Source: Saccharibacter floricola DSM 15669
GTDB taxonomy: Bacteria > Pseudomonadota > Alphaproteobacteria > Acetobacterales > Acetobacteraceae
Assembly (NCBI RefSeq): GCF_000378165.1
Contig: NZ_KB899337.1
Coordinates: 62,001-126,000 of the forward strand
Direction of reading: 5' to 3'
DNA: 64,000 nt
The position numbers and the translations under genes were made by a program. Shown here one piece after another: positions 17,707 to 26,689 of the stretch (positions within the stretch are counted from its first letter, which is position 1; each line of letters opens with the position of its first letter). Under the pieces are notes generated by a model that was given only the letters and a program-made list of their open reading frames with translations, was not told the origin of the DNA and did no database searches.

Positions 17707-19461
17707 ATGACGCAGCACAGCACAGATGATACGGCCAGTTTCGCGCTCATTGGGCGGATATGGCGTGAGGAAATTCGCCCTCATATGGGCCATGTGAGCC
17801 TGATTTTTATCCTCACGATCGCGATGGCTGTGCTTACGGCTCTTTATCCGCTGGTGATCAAGCGTGCGATTGATATGTTTGCCGCTCATGACCCGCGTAT
17901 TCTCTATCAAGTGCCAATTTTGGTCATCCTTGTCACAGGGGCGAAGGCTCTTGCACAATATGGGCAAAATGTTGCGGTGCAGAAGATGGTGATGCGCGTG
18001 GTGCGGAGCCTTCAAGGGCGCATGTTCGTGCATGCTCTAGGGGCTGATATTGCCCGGATTGAACGTGAGGCTCCTGCTCAATGGGCAGCGCGTTTTACCA
18101 GCGATGCCTTGGCAATCCGTGAAGCGCTCACACGCTCGGTAAATGCGTTGGGTGATGTCGTGACGATTGTCGGACTGGTCGCATCAATGATCTGGACAGA
18201 TTGGGAGCTCAGCGTGATTGCCGTTGTGTTGTATCCCTTGGCGACTATTCCGGTGCAAAAGTTGGGCAGGCGCGTGCGGCGTGCATCAGGTGGCATGCAA
18301 GAGCAGGTGGGACGAACCTCTGCTTTATTGACGGAAAGTTTTTCTCTTGCTCGACAAATTCGTATTTATCGGATGGAGAAGCTGGAAGAAAGCCGCATTG
18401 GTCGTGCGTTAGATCAGCTTCATGATCTATTCTTACGTATCGCGTGCAATCGTGCTCGTTTGGATCCAATGCTGGAAGTCATTGGTGGAGCGGCGATTGC
18501 TTTGGTGCTGGGTTTTGCGGGGTGGCGTTCAGCGATGGGTGGAGCCACGCTGGGTGACTTTACGGCATTTATTGCGGCTTTGTTTGCAGCATCGCGTCCT
18601 TTGCGGGCGCTAGGCTCGCTCAATACATCCCTTCAAGAAGGGTTAGCGGGCATGGCGCGCATTTTCACGGTTATTGATGAACCGGCTGCTGTTTCTGAAA
18701 AACCAAAGGCTCGCTTATTACCAGATGGGGCGGGGCATCTCGCTTTTTCCCGCGTGTCTTATCGTTATCCCGATGGGCATGAAGCGTTGTGTGATTTTGA
18801 GCTGGAGGTGACACCGGGGCAGACGGTGGCGCTTGTAGGGCCAAGTGGTGCGGGCAAGTCTACGGCTTTATCGCTTATTCCTCGCCTGCATGATGTCAGG
18901 TCAGGGGCGATTACGATGGAAGGAGTGGATCTGCGTGATCTTACCTTGGCAAGCCTGCGTGATCAGATCGCTTATGTCAGCCAAGAAACAGCGTTGTTTG
19001 ATCTATCCGTGATGGACAATATCCGCCTTGGCCGACCTACAGCGTCTGATGAGGAGGTCGTGGCCGTCTGTAAAGCAGCGGCTTTGGAGTTTGTGGATCA
19101 GCTTCCTGAAGGTATTCATACCGTCATCGGGACAGGGGGACAGCGTCTTTCCGGTGGGCAGAGGCAGCGCGTCGCGTTAGCACGCGCTTTACTGCGGAAC
19201 CCACGTTTCTTGTTGCTCGATGAAGCCACCAGTGCGCTGGATTCTGAAAATGAATCACGCGTGCAGGAAGGGCTGAGTCAATTACGCCGTGGGCGGACAA
19301 CCCTCATAGTGGCTCATCGTTTGGCGACGGTGCAAACAGCGGATAAAATTATTGTGCTGGATCAGGGAAAGATTGTGGAAGCCGGCACGCATACCGACCT
19401 CCTTCATCAAAACGGCCTTTATGCGCGGCTAGTGCGGATCCAATCCTTAGGGGCATCCTGA
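17707..19461 (+). CDS. ABC exporter, fused permease and ATPase (MsbA-like)
   Basis: A half-transporter of 584 residues: six membrane helices in the first 320 residues, then the nucleotide-binding domain. Walker A is GPSGAGKS, the Q-loop region is SQETALFD, the signature is LSGGQRQR, Walker B is FLLLDEATSALD, and the switch histidine is in IVAHRLAT. The fold fits lipid A/lipid or drug exporters that work as homodimers. Substrate is unknown, and no lpxK or kdtA lies nearby to argue for true MsbA. I use the ATG at 17707; an in-frame ATG at 17641 would lie inside cca. The 3' end overlaps rppH on the other strand by 43 bp. Confidence 0.88.
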   Translation: MTQHSTDDTASFALIGRIWREEIRPHMGHVSLIFILTIAMAVLTALYPLVIKRAIDMFAAHDPRILYQVPILVILVTGAKALAQYGQNVAVQKMVMRVVRSLQGRMFVHALGADIARIEREAPAQWAARFTSDALAIREALTRSVNALGDVVTIVGLVASMIWTDWELSVIAVVLYPLATIPVQKLGRRVRRASGGMQEQVGRTSALLTESFSLARQIRIYRMEKLEESRIGRALDQLHDLFLRIACNRARLDPMLEVIGGAAIALVLGFAGWRSAMGGATLGDFTAFIAALFAASRPLRALGSLNTSLQEGLAGMARIFTVIDEPAAVSEKPKARLLPDGAGHLAFSRVSYRYPDGHEALCDFELEVTPGQTVALVGPSGAGKSTALSLIPRLHDVRSGAITMEGVDLRDLTLASLRDQIAYVSQETALFDLSVMDNIRLGRPTASDEEVVAVCKAAALEFVDQLPEGIHTVIGTGGQRLSGGQRQRVALARALLRNPRFLLLDEATSALDSENESRVQEGLSQLRRGRTTLIVAHRLATVQTADKIIVLDQGKIVEAGTHTDLLHQNGLYARLVRIQSLGAS

Positions 19462-19937
19462 AAGACAGCGATAAGGTCAGGCAGAACAGTTTTATAGAGA
19501 TCGCCTTTAAAACCGAGATCATAGACGCCCTGTGAGATCTCTTCAGGGGAGACCCAGCGCCATGTGCTAAACTCGGCAGGGTCTTGTCCATCAAGGCGAA
19601 TGTCACTGTCTTGGCCGGTATAACCGAAGACGAACCATTTTTGCCGTTGTCCGCGATAACGTCCGCCCAATGCTTTACCGATGAGGGCAGCTGGGAGGTC
19701 ATAGGCATACCACTCTTCCCGTTCCCCTAAAAGAACGGCCTTGCTGGTTCCGATTTCTTCCATCATTTCCCGTTGAGCGGCTTGATGTGGGGTTTCCCCG
19801 TCATCAATCCCCCCTTGAGGGCATTGCCAGACCTCACCGGGGAGGTCTGCGCGCTGGGCGAAGAAAAGCTTCCCCTCTGCATTAAAGAGCGCAATGCCGA
19901 CATTGGGGCGATAGGGAAGATCGGTAGGAGTGGTCAT
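19419..19937 (-). CDS. rppH: RNA pyrophosphohydrolase (Nudix)
   Basis: Removes pyrophosphate from the 5' end of mRNAs and so opens them to decay. It has 172 residues. The Nudix box GGIDDGETPHQAAQREMMEE and following EIG fit GX5EX7REUXEEXGU exactly (about residues 42-64). PYRPNVGIALFN at the start and the WVSPEEI region are typical of RppH rather than generic Nudix enzymes. The first 4 bp overlap the ctpA stop (ATGA), so it is cotranscribed behind ctpA. The last 43 bp are antisense to the end of the ABC exporter gene. Confidence 0.93.
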   Translation of the reverse strand: MTTPTDLPYRPNVGIALFNAEGKLFFAQRADLPGEVWQCPQGGIDDGETPHQAAQREMMEEIGTSKAVLLGEREEWYAYDLPAALIGKALGGRYRGQRQKWFVFGYTGQDSDIRLDGQDPAEFSTWRWVSPEEISQGVYDLGFKGDLYKTVLPDLIAVFQDAPKDWIRTSRA

Positions 19938-21379
19938 TTTTGCGTTCCCTGTGTCTGTGGGGCCGCCGTCATGAGCGTGACGAGGCGTAATGCCTGTTGA
20001 AGTTGGAAGTCAGTTTCCGGTTTTTTCGGGTCAAAAGCCGGCCATTTTTGTGGAGGAAGACGGTCAATCTTCTTCGCTCCTTCGGGTAAATCATGACGCA
20101 GTGTTTCTTTAGTCTCTGAACTTCCGATATTCGTCAGGACATGAGCAAGGTCTGATTCATGATATGTAAAGGCGCTGTCATCATCACGTGTGGCTTGTAC
20201 AGCGATGTCTGGCGTAATGCCGAGGCCCTGAATAGAACGACCAGAGGGCGTGTAATAGCGTGCCGTCGTTAGGCGAATAGCGCCTTGGTCTCCAATAGGG
20301 AGGATTGTCTGCACAGAGCCCTTGCCGAAGGTGCGTTCACCCATAATGATCGCTCGGTGATGGTCTTTCAGGGCTCCTGAAACAATTTCACTAGCGGAAG
20401 CAGAACCCGCGTTAGTCAAGACAACAATGGGGAGACCGTGGGTAATGTCGGTATTTTTGCCGTCCCAGTGCTGATTATTTTCAGGGTGACGCCCACGGAT
20501 GGAGACAATTTCACCGTCACGAATAAAGTCGCGTGACACAGCAATGGCTTGGTCAAGCTTGCCGCCCGGGTTGGAACGCAGGTCCAGGACAAGGCCATTA
20601 AGCGTTTTCCCGGGAGTTTTAGCGACATCCTTGACGAGTTTTTCGTAAGCTTTGCGCATATCGTGCTCAAGAGCATCGTCAAACTCAGTGAGGCGAATAT
20701 AGGCCGTGCGTCCGTAAAGAGCAGAGCGCACAATCTGCGTATGAATAATTTCTCGTGCGAGGGTGAGGGTTTGTGTTTTCCCTGTTTTGGGGCGAAGGAT
20801 GGTGAGGACAATTTTAGTGCCGGGCTTCCCACGCATTTTACGCACGGACTGATCCAGCGTGAGGTCGGCAATGCTTTTATTGTCCACCATTGTAATGACA
20901 TCGCCAGGTTGAATACCGGCGCGGGCTGCGGGTGTATCGTCAATAGGAGAGACGACGCGGACATGCCCTGAATCCGCCTGAACCTGAAGGCCTAACCCGC
21001 CAAACTGCCCAGACATTTCATCTTGCATGTCTTTAAGCTGCTGTGGATCCATATAGGAAGAATGTGGGTCAAGATTGCCGACCATGCCTTGGAGGGCATT
21101 ATTGATGAGCTTCTTGTCTTTAATAGGCTCAACATATTCGGAATGAACAACATCCATGACCGTGCCGAGGAGGGTCAGCATACGAACGGTCTCGGCGTTA
21201 TTGTCTTGATCGTCGTTTTTATCATGCTGTGCCGGTTGGGCGCTGTCTGCGGTGAGGGCTGGCAGCGAATGGGCCATATCGTGGCTGTAGGCGGGGCCAA
21301 CCCCGGCCCCGAACAGGCCATATGCTAGGCCCATAACAGCACCGGTAACACCCAAAATCGGACCGGTTTTGACTATCAT
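19934..21379 (-). CDS. ctpA: S41-family C-terminal processing peptidase
   Basis: Periplasmic serine protease that trims or degrades proteins from their C-termini; 481 residues. A signal or anchor segment lies at about residues 8-28. The PDZ domain is near 110-190 (GGLGLQVQADSGHVRVVSPI, GIQPGDVI). The catalytic S41 domain has the nucleophile in NAGSASASEIV and the base lysine in FGKGSVQT. The ATG follows a GAGGATGAC stretch. It is the first gene of a ctpA-rppH unit. The envC-like gene lies 141 bp upstream on the same strand; ctpA and envC are neighbours in many alphaproteobacteria, which fits shared cell-wall work. Confidence 0.94.
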   Translation of the reverse strand: MIVKTGPILGVTGAVMGLAYGLFGAGVGPAYSHDMAHSLPALTADSAQPAQHDKNDDQDNNAETVRMLTLLGTVMDVVHSEYVEPIKDKKLINNALQGMVGNLDPHSSYMDPQQLKDMQDEMSGQFGGLGLQVQADSGHVRVVSPIDDTPAARAGIQPGDVITMVDNKSIADLTLDQSVRKMRGKPGTKIVLTILRPKTGKTQTLTLAREIIHTQIVRSALYGRTAYIRLTEFDDALEHDMRKAYEKLVKDVAKTPGKTLNGLVLDLRSNPGGKLDQAIAVSRDFIRDGEIVSIRGRHPENNQHWDGKNTDITHGLPIVVLTNAGSASASEIVSGALKDHHRAIIMGERTFGKGSVQTILPIGDQGAIRLTTARYYTPSGRSIQGLGITPDIAVQATRDDDSAFTYHESDLAHVLTNIGSSETKETLRHDLPEGAKKIDRLPPQKWPAFDPKKPETDFQLQQALRLVTLMTAAPQTQGTQK

Positions 21380-21520
21380 AATGGTGTCATCCTCACAGGG
21401 AAGAAAGGAGAAAAGTCAGGCCACAGGACTATGTCGCGGCATTAAACGGTAAAGGTAGCTTATCTCTTTTCGATGAAAGGCGAAACTCTACCGAGCATGA
21501 TTGGTGTAAAAATCAGTCTG

Positions 21521-22807
21521 TTAGGGAGAAGATGTGAGAAAAGGCATGGGGTTGGCGATGTTTGTGCCCCGGCGGAATTGTACAAAAAGATGGCCTTCTT
21601 GCTGGGGCATTACGCCTAAACGGTCATGACGTTGAATCGCTTGTTGAGTTTGCGCGGTAATATGGTCGAAACCTGCGAGAACAAAACGCTGGCTGTGCCC
21701 GCAATCAAGGATAACCATCGGCCCAAAGGAACGGAAATCTCCCGTAAAGAGGAGGCGGCCTGAACAGGGAGCATAGACTGGCGCTGAGGGGGGTGTGCGG
21801 TAGGTCAGGCCTGTTGCAGGCCCTGCTTCTGTTTCTTGCCCCCACCGGGTGATGAGTGTTCCTTGAACGGGGGAGAGGCCTTGTCCCTTAGCCAAACCAG
21901 GGCCAGTATCAAGCGCATGAAGGGCTGTTTCTGCCTGATGAGCTTGCGTGCCATGGTGCTTTCTGCGCAGCAAACGTGCTTGGTGCTGCAAATGACGGCG
22001 CGCAGCGGCTTCTTGGCGGGCTAGGCGTTCAATCGCATCGGTGAGTGAGTGCATATTGGCCCGAGACTCGTTGAGTAAGGCTCGGGAATGCGCAAGATGT
22101 TGTTGAGCTTCTTGCTGCTTTGCGAGAGCTTTCTGGGCTTGTTCTAAGCTTTCATTATGGCGTTGCTCTTGCTGTTGTTGTTGCGTTTGTATCAGTCGCG
22201 CATTTTGATCAAGCTGGGTTTGAGAGTGATGGAGAGCGAGCCGTTCACGTTGAAGCACATTGGCATGGTGCTGTATGGCCACAAGGCGAGCGTGGAGAAG
22301 AGGCAAGGCCAGAGCGGGATCTGCTGACGTTGATGATGAGGGGCGTAAGAGCTGCTCGGGGCTTTGTTGCATCTGCATAAGAGGCGGCAAAAGTGAGAGC
22401 GCTTCCTGTGTCTGAGCCGTGCCCTCTTGGTCTAATACTGTGTCGCGTGTGTCGAGCTGGGTCATTTGGCTATTGAGGCTGGCGAGCGTGGCTTGCGTGC
22501 GTTTTAACGCACGTTGGAGGCGTCGCTGCTGCCTTTTAAGTGTAGTGACTTGCTGGGTGCTTAAACGTGCCTGTTGCACATCACGCTGTGTTTGTTGCTC
22601 GCGTTCTTGGAGGTTCTGAATCTCTTGCTGCAAGTTACGTTGGAGGGCTTCGCGTGCTTCTCGGCTTTCATGCGGTGCTTGAGCATGAGAGGGAGAGTGT
22701 GCCTGACGTGAGGGGCGTGCGAGTGCTTGTGATGCTGGCACGATAAGACCTTCCCCAATGAGGGGGACGAGTAAAGAGGTTAACAGGAACTGTCTTATAC
22801 AGAGCAC
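21521..22807 (-). CDS. EnvC-like murein hydrolase activator (degenerate LytM/M23 domain)
   Basis: A 428-residue exported protein. After a signal peptide (LTSLLVPLIGEGLIVPASQA) comes a long Gln/Arg/Leu-rich coiled coil (about residues 45-290). The C-terminal M23/LytM-like domain follows (GTLITRWGQETEAGPATGLT, VYAPCSGRLLFTGDF). The zinc ligands of active M23 peptidases (HxxxD and HxH) are not present: the second site reads AGFDHI. It should therefore activate amidases, as EnvC does, and not cut peptidoglycan itself. The start is a GTG with AGAGG 8 bp upstream. It lies just upstream of ctpA. Confidence 0.85.
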   Translation of the reverse strand: MLCIRQFLLTSLLVPLIGEGLIVPASQALARPSRQAHSPSHAQAPHESREAREALQRNLQQEIQNLQEREQQTQRDVQQARLSTQQVTTLKRQQRRLQRALKRTQATLASLNSQMTQLDTRDTVLDQEGTAQTQEALSLLPPLMQMQQSPEQLLRPSSSTSADPALALPLLHARLVAIQHHANVLQRERLALHHSQTQLDQNARLIQTQQQQQEQRHNESLEQAQKALAKQQEAQQHLAHSRALLNESRANMHSLTDAIERLARQEAAARRHLQHQARLLRRKHHGTQAHQAETALHALDTGPGLAKGQGLSPVQGTLITRWGQETEAGPATGLTYRTPPSAPVYAPCSGRLLFTGDFRSFGPMVILDCGHSQRFVLAGFDHITAQTQQAIQRHDRLGVMPQQEGHLFVQFRRGTNIANPMPFLTSSP

Positions 22808-22987
22808 AGAAGCAGCCTCTTTATCCTAGGGTAACGGTTTTATGATTCTCTTACTACGCGCAAGGAGAGAAAAACGATCATTGCGCAGCACTCTTCCTTG
22901 TCAATTAACCTGTGCATAGTAGGATGATTTCCTCTCCATACAAAACCGTGTTTAAAAGACGTTGCAATGCGTAGAAAAGGGACGCTT

Positions 22988-23416
22988 ATGACTATTGAGG
23001 GTAACGAAAGATCAGACGGCCCTGGTTGCGCATGCGGAGATTTAAGCGACGAGCAGCGCCGTATTTTGCGAGACCATGGAACGGAACGAGCTGGAACCAG
23101 TCCGTTGAATGATGAAAAACGCTCCGGCCGTTATTGCTGTGCTGGGTGTGGGCATGAGCTGTTTCGTTCTGAAAAGAAATATGACAGTGGCTCCGGATGG
23201 CCGTCTTTCTTTGATGTTGAAGACAATGGGGTTGGGGTGTCAGAAGATACGCGTTTTGGGATGTATCGTGTTGAAGTACATTGCGCGTGCTGTCGTGGTC
23301 ATTTAGGGCATCTTTTTCCCGATGGGCCACTCCCAACGGGAAAGCGTTATTGCATGAATGGCCTTGCTCTTCAGTTCATTGCTGATGATGAGGCATCCAC
23401 AGAGAAAGGTTCTTAA
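22988..23416 (+). CDS. msrB: Peptide-methionine (R)-S-oxide reductase
   Basis: Repairs methionine-R-sulfoxide in oxidised proteins. It has 142 residues from the ATG at 22988, chosen because AAAAGGG lies 6 bp upstream; an in-frame ATG at 22967 has no such site. Two CxxC zinc-binding pairs are present (CCAGC region near residue 50, CACC near 96). The substrate-binding GSGWPSFFD and the catalytic cysteine in RYCMN near the C-terminus are also there. The stop overlaps the upp start (TAATG), which suggests coupling. Confidence 0.95.
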   Translation: MTIEGNERSDGPGCACGDLSDEQRRILRDHGTERAGTSPLNDEKRSGRYCCAGCGHELFRSEKKYDSGSGWPSFFDVEDNGVGVSEDTRFGMYRVEVHCACCRGHLGHLFPDGPLPTGKRYCMNGLALQFIADDEASTEKGS

Positions 23417-24063
23417 TGTCGTCATCGTCTTCTTCCATGCTGCATGTGCTGACACATCCTCTTGTCCGCCATAAATTAGCATTTCTTCGGCAGCATGATA
23501 CGCCCATTGCTGTGTTTCGTGCTTCAGTGAGAGAGCTGAGTCTCCTTCTTGCTTATGAAACATTAGAAGCTCTTCCGTTGAGAGATGCGACGGTACTTTT
23601 GCCGGATGGTACTCAGGCCGCTGTTGAACGGATGGATGAAGCGCAGATCTGTTTTGTGCCCATTTTAAGAGCGGGGTGTGGTTTGCTTGATGGCATGCTG
23701 GATCTTGTTCCTTCCGCAAGTGTTGGGCATGTCGGCATGCAGCGTCATCATGTGACGTTGGAAGCGGAAGAATATTATTTTAAAGTTCCTGACCATATCC
23801 ATCAGAAATGCTGCATTGTGTTGGACCCTATGTTGGCCACAGGGAACTCTGCCGATGCCGCCATTACACGCCTCAAACAAGCAGGGGCCAAAAATATTAT
23901 TTTTGCTTGTTTAATTGCAGCTCCTGAAGGCGTTGCTTTGCTTCAGAAAATACATCCTGATGTGCGGATTATAACCTGCTCTCTTGATGAGAAACTTGAT
24001 GAAAAAGGCTATATCGTCCCCGGGCTTGGGGATGCGGGGGATCGTTTTTTTGGAACGGATTAA
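23416..24063 (+). CDS. upp: Uracil phosphoribosyltransferase
   Basis: Pyrimidine salvage enzyme that makes UMP from uracil and PRPP. It has 215 residues, the usual length. The PRPP-binding loop is LDPMLATGNSADAAI (about residues 135-149). The uracil-binding end GLGDAGDRFFGT matches the family. It starts on the A of the msrB stop. A hairpin terminator follows within 10 bp. Confidence 0.96.
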   Translation: MSSSSSSMLHVLTHPLVRHKLAFLRQHDTPIAVFRASVRELSLLLAYETLEALPLRDATVLLPDGTQAAVERMDEAQICFVPILRAGCGLLDGMLDLVPSASVGHVGMQRHHVTLEAEEYYFKVPDHIHQKCCIVLDPMLATGNSADAAITRLKQAGAKNIIFACLIAAPEGVALLQKIHPDVRIITCSLDEKLDEKGYIVPGLGDAGDRFFGTD

Positions 24064-24070
24064 GAGGGGA

Positions 24071-24098
24071 AAGGCCCAGTAAAGACTGGGCCTTATTT
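24071..24098. terminator. Terminator of msrB-upp with a partial second copy
   Basis: Perfect 10-bp stem AAGGCCCAGT/ACTGGGCCTT with loop AAAG, followed by ATTT. The right arm is repeated as CTGGGCCTTATTTT at 24104-24117, running into the wrbA stop codon. This looks like a small tandem duplication. Confidence 0.8.
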
Positions 24099-24110
24099 AA
24101 AGGCTGGGCC

Positions 24111-24716
24111 TTATTTTACGAGGCGCGCAGCAATATCGGCAACATGCTTGCCTAAGAAACGACCGCCATCACGTTCATTCTCGCTCACTTGGCGAGAGCC
24201 GTCTGGCCCAGCGATGGTGGTGGCCCCATAGGGTGCGCCACCGCTGATCTCGCTGTTTGTGAGCTGCCCTTGGAAAGAGTAAGGCAGGCCAGTAATGACC
24301 ATTCCGTGATGGATGAGGTTTGACAAGATGGAGTAGAGGGTCGTTTCTTGCCCACCATGTTGGCTACCCGTGGACGTAAAGGCAGCGCCGACCTTCCCGA
24401 TCAGAGCCCCTTTGAGCCATAGGCCGCCAGTTTGGTCAAAGAAGTTAGCGAGCTGAGCCGGTAGACGTCCAAAGCGTGTTGGACCGCCAACGATAATACC
24501 GTCGTAATTAACGAGTTCAGAAGGCTGTGCGATCGGGGCTTTCTGATCCAGCTTAAACCCGTTTGCTTTAGCCGCGTCTTCGGGAACGAGCTCTGGAACA
24601 CGGCGAATATCGGCCTGTGCCCCAGCATCACGAACGCCAAGAGCGATGGCTTCAGCCATTGTTTCAACATGGCCATAGGTTGAATAGTAGAGGATCAAAA
24701 TGCGTGGAGAAGACAT
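24111..24716 (-). CDS. wrbA: NAD(P)H:quinone oxidoreductase, WrbA type
   Basis: FMN-dependent flavodoxin-like enzyme that reduces quinones by two electrons and so limits oxidative stress. It has 201 residues, normal for WrbA. The FMN phosphate loop is [12 protein letters not shown] (about residues 10-21). [20 protein letters not shown] and [13 protein letters not shown] are the WrbA signature regions. It is transcribed alone, with about 120 bp separating it from ilvA. Confidence 0.95.
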   Translation of the reverse strand: MSSPRILILYYSTYGHVETMAEAIALGVRDAGAQADIRRVPELVPEDAAKANGFKLDQKAPIAQPSELVNYDGIIVGGPTRFGRLPAQLANFFDQTGGLWLKGALIGKVGAAFTSTGSQHGGQETTLYSILSNLIHHGMVITGLPYSFQGQLTNSEISGGAPYGATTIAGPDGSRQVSENERDGGRFLGKHVADIAARLVK

Positions 24717-24839
24717 GATTCACATTCCTTAAAAAGAGATAGGCAGGGCCGGCCTATGACGTGACCATAAGCCAGCTTTTGCGCCTCTGTGAACCAACAG
24801 AGCTAAAACACATTGTTTCAATTTTGTACGAAGAAAAGC

Positions 24840-26060
24840 TTACTCTCGGCGCACCGTGTAATGTTGGGAGAGATCACTTTCGATCTGTTGGGCATGTTCA
24901 GTATCGCGTGCTTCAATCATCACAACCAGTTCAGCCGTTTGGACAGAAGGAGCGGCGAAGAGACGGTGATGAGACACTTCAATAATGTTCCCGCCAAAAT
25001 CACCAATTTTCTGCGAAATGTCCGCAAGCAACCCAGGCCGATCGGGGATCTGGAACACAAGGCGTAAGATACGACCTTCGCGGAGGAGTGAGCGTAAAAT
25101 GACATGCGCGAGAATGCGGGCATTAATATTTCCGCCGGAAATAGGAAACCCGACTTTCTTGCCCTTAAAGAAGTCGTGATTGGCTAAGATAGCGGCCAAT
25201 GGAGCTGCACCTGCGCCTTCGGAAACTTGTCGGGCTTTCTCTGCAAGCGTGGTAATTGCGCTTTCAACCTGCAACTCATCAACGACAAAAACACCATCGA
25301 GCTGATGGTCAATAATATTGAGGCAATGATGCCCCGGATGAACGACAGCGATGCCTTCTGCCAACGTTGAGCCTCCTGGCACATCCACGGGGCCTTCGGG
25401 GTAATGACGCAAAGGAGAGTAGGCAGAAACCTGAACGCCATAAATCTTCGTTTGCGGGCTAAGAGCCTTTAAAACGGTGATAAAGCCGGAGATAAGCCCG
25501 CCACCCCCGATGGGGACGACGACGAGATCAAGGTCGGGGGCATCTTCGAGCATTTCGAGTGCGCACGTGCCTTGGCCTGCGATTACGGCAGGGTCATCAA
25601 AAGGGTGAATCAGGGTGCGGTTTTCTTTTTGACGCAGCTCTTCGGCAGTAGCACAGGCTTCGTCAAAATTATCTCCAGCAAGGACGACACGCGCGCCCCA
25701 GCTTTTTGTTGCCGCAACTTTTGTAGCAGGTGTAAAGCGGGGCATCACGATGGTGGCATCAAGGTCAAGAAGGCTTGCTTGACGCGCAACACCTTGCGCA
25801 TGGTTCCCTGCTGATACAGTGATAACGCCGTGAGCCCGTTCTTCAGGCGTGAGGAGGGCCATACGGTTGGCGGCTCCACGTTCTTTGAATGAACCGATAG
25901 CCTGAAGATTGTCGAGTTTAATGCTAATGTCGGCTTCCGTAATTCGGGAAAGAGCAACATTGCGAATCGTTGGAGTACGGGCAATGGTTGCTGCAATACG
26001 TTTCTGGGCGGCGCGAACATCGTCCAGAGTGACCCGAGTATCGGAAGCACAATCAGTCAT
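24840..26060 (-). CDS. ilvA: Threonine ammonia-lyase (PLP-dependent, with C-terminal ACT domain)
   Basis: Converts threonine to 2-oxobutanoate and ammonia, the first step towards isoleucine. It has 406 residues. The PLP lysine is in IGSFKERGAAN (about residue 60), the phosphate-binding glycine loop is PIGGGGLISG, and the end carries one ACT-like domain (VFQIPDRPGLLADISQKIGD). This length fits the short type sometimes called TdcB-like. Whether it is biosynthetic and isoleucine-inhibited is not shown by the sequence. Its ATG overlaps the greA stop (TAATG), so the two are coupled. Confidence 0.92.
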   Translation of the reverse strand: MTDCASDTRVTLDDVRAAQKRIAATIARTPTIRNVALSRITEADISIKLDNLQAIGSFKERGAANRMALLTPEERAHGVITVSAGNHAQGVARQASLLDLDATIVMPRFTPATKVAATKSWGARVVLAGDNFDEACATAEELRQKENRTLIHPFDDPAVIAGQGTCALEMLEDAPDLDLVVVPIGGGGLISGFITVLKALSPQTKIYGVQVSAYSPLRHYPEGPVDVPGGSTLAEGIAVVHPGHHCLNIIDHQLDGVFVVDELQVESAITTLAEKARQVSEGAGAAPLAAILANHDFFKGKKVGFPISGGNINARILAHVILRSLLREGRILRLVFQIPDRPGLLADISQKIGDFGGNIIEVSHHRLFAAPSVQTAELVVMIEARDTEHAQQIESDLSQHYTVRRE

Positions 26061-26533
26061 TATTTATACACCACTTTCAATATTTCATATGTACGGTCTC
26101 CGCCCGGTGCGGGCACAGAGACGGAATCTCCCACATCTTTACCGATGAGGGCTTTTGCGAGCGGGGAGGAAACGGAGATCCGGCGTTCTTTGATGTCGGC
26201 TTCATGGAGGCCAACAATCTGATACGTGCTCTCTTTATCGGTTTCCTCATCCACGAGCTCAACTGTTGCGCCGAACTGCACGCGATTACCTGAAAGCGTG
26301 GAAGGGTCAATTACCTCTGCGGTGGAGATGAGACTCTCTAGCTCAAGAACGCGTCCTTCAATGAAGGACTGACGGTCACGTGCGGCGTCATATTCAGCGT
26401 TTTCTGAGAGGTCACCATGAGAGCGCGCTTCGGCAATAGCACGAATAACGGCCGGACGGGCCTCCGTCTTTAGGTGACGCAACTCGTCCTCAAGGCGTTT
26501 GAGCCCTTGGGCGGTCATGGGGCTTTTCTGCAC
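26060..26533 (-). CDS. greA: Transcription elongation factor GreA
   Basis: Rescues stalled RNA polymerase by stimulating transcript cleavage. It has 157 residues with the two expected parts. The N-terminal coiled coil carries the acidic tip in GDLSENAEYDAARDRQ; the C-terminal globular domain ends SSPLAKALIGKDVGDSV. I start it at the GTG at 26533, which follows GAGGGAAG and gives the standard QKSPMTAQG N-terminus. The frame is open upstream, but the extra 33 codons are low-complexity. It is followed without a gap by ilvA. Confidence 0.93.
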   Translation of the reverse strand: MQKSPMTAQGLKRLEDELRHLKTEARPAVIRAIAEARSHGDLSENAEYDAARDRQSFIEGRVLELESLISTAEVIDPSTLSGNRVQFGATVELVDEETDKESTYQIVGLHEADIKERRISVSSPLAKALIGKDVGDSVSVPAPGGDRTYEILKVVYK

Positions 26534-26577
26534 GGTGCTTCCCTCAAGATTAGACAATAGAACAAACAAAAACGCGC

Positions 26578-26622
26578 CGCTCCTTCCCCTTCCAGAGGGA
26601 GAACCCTGTGGAGGGGGAGGAG
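26578..26622 (-). terminator. GC-rich hairpin downstream of carB, before greA
   Basis: CTCCTTCCCC and GGGGGAGGAG pair with one G-T wobble around a 24-base loop. On the minus strand a T-rich tract (TTTTTGTTTGTT) follows 8 bases after the stem. It may end the carAB transcript or reduce read-through into greA. The gap before the T-run makes it an imperfect terminator. Confidence 0.4.
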
Positions 26623-26689
26623 TCGGCAGCAATAACGCTAAGCAGGATAAACAGCACAGAGCCTGTGCTGCAAGCCTACCGAACGTGTC

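Noticed and set aside
26578-26622. GC-rich palindrome as a dispersed REP-type repeat
   Set aside because: I found no second copy in the window; the nadA-nadB hairpin shares only about nine bases with it. I keep it as a weak terminator call.
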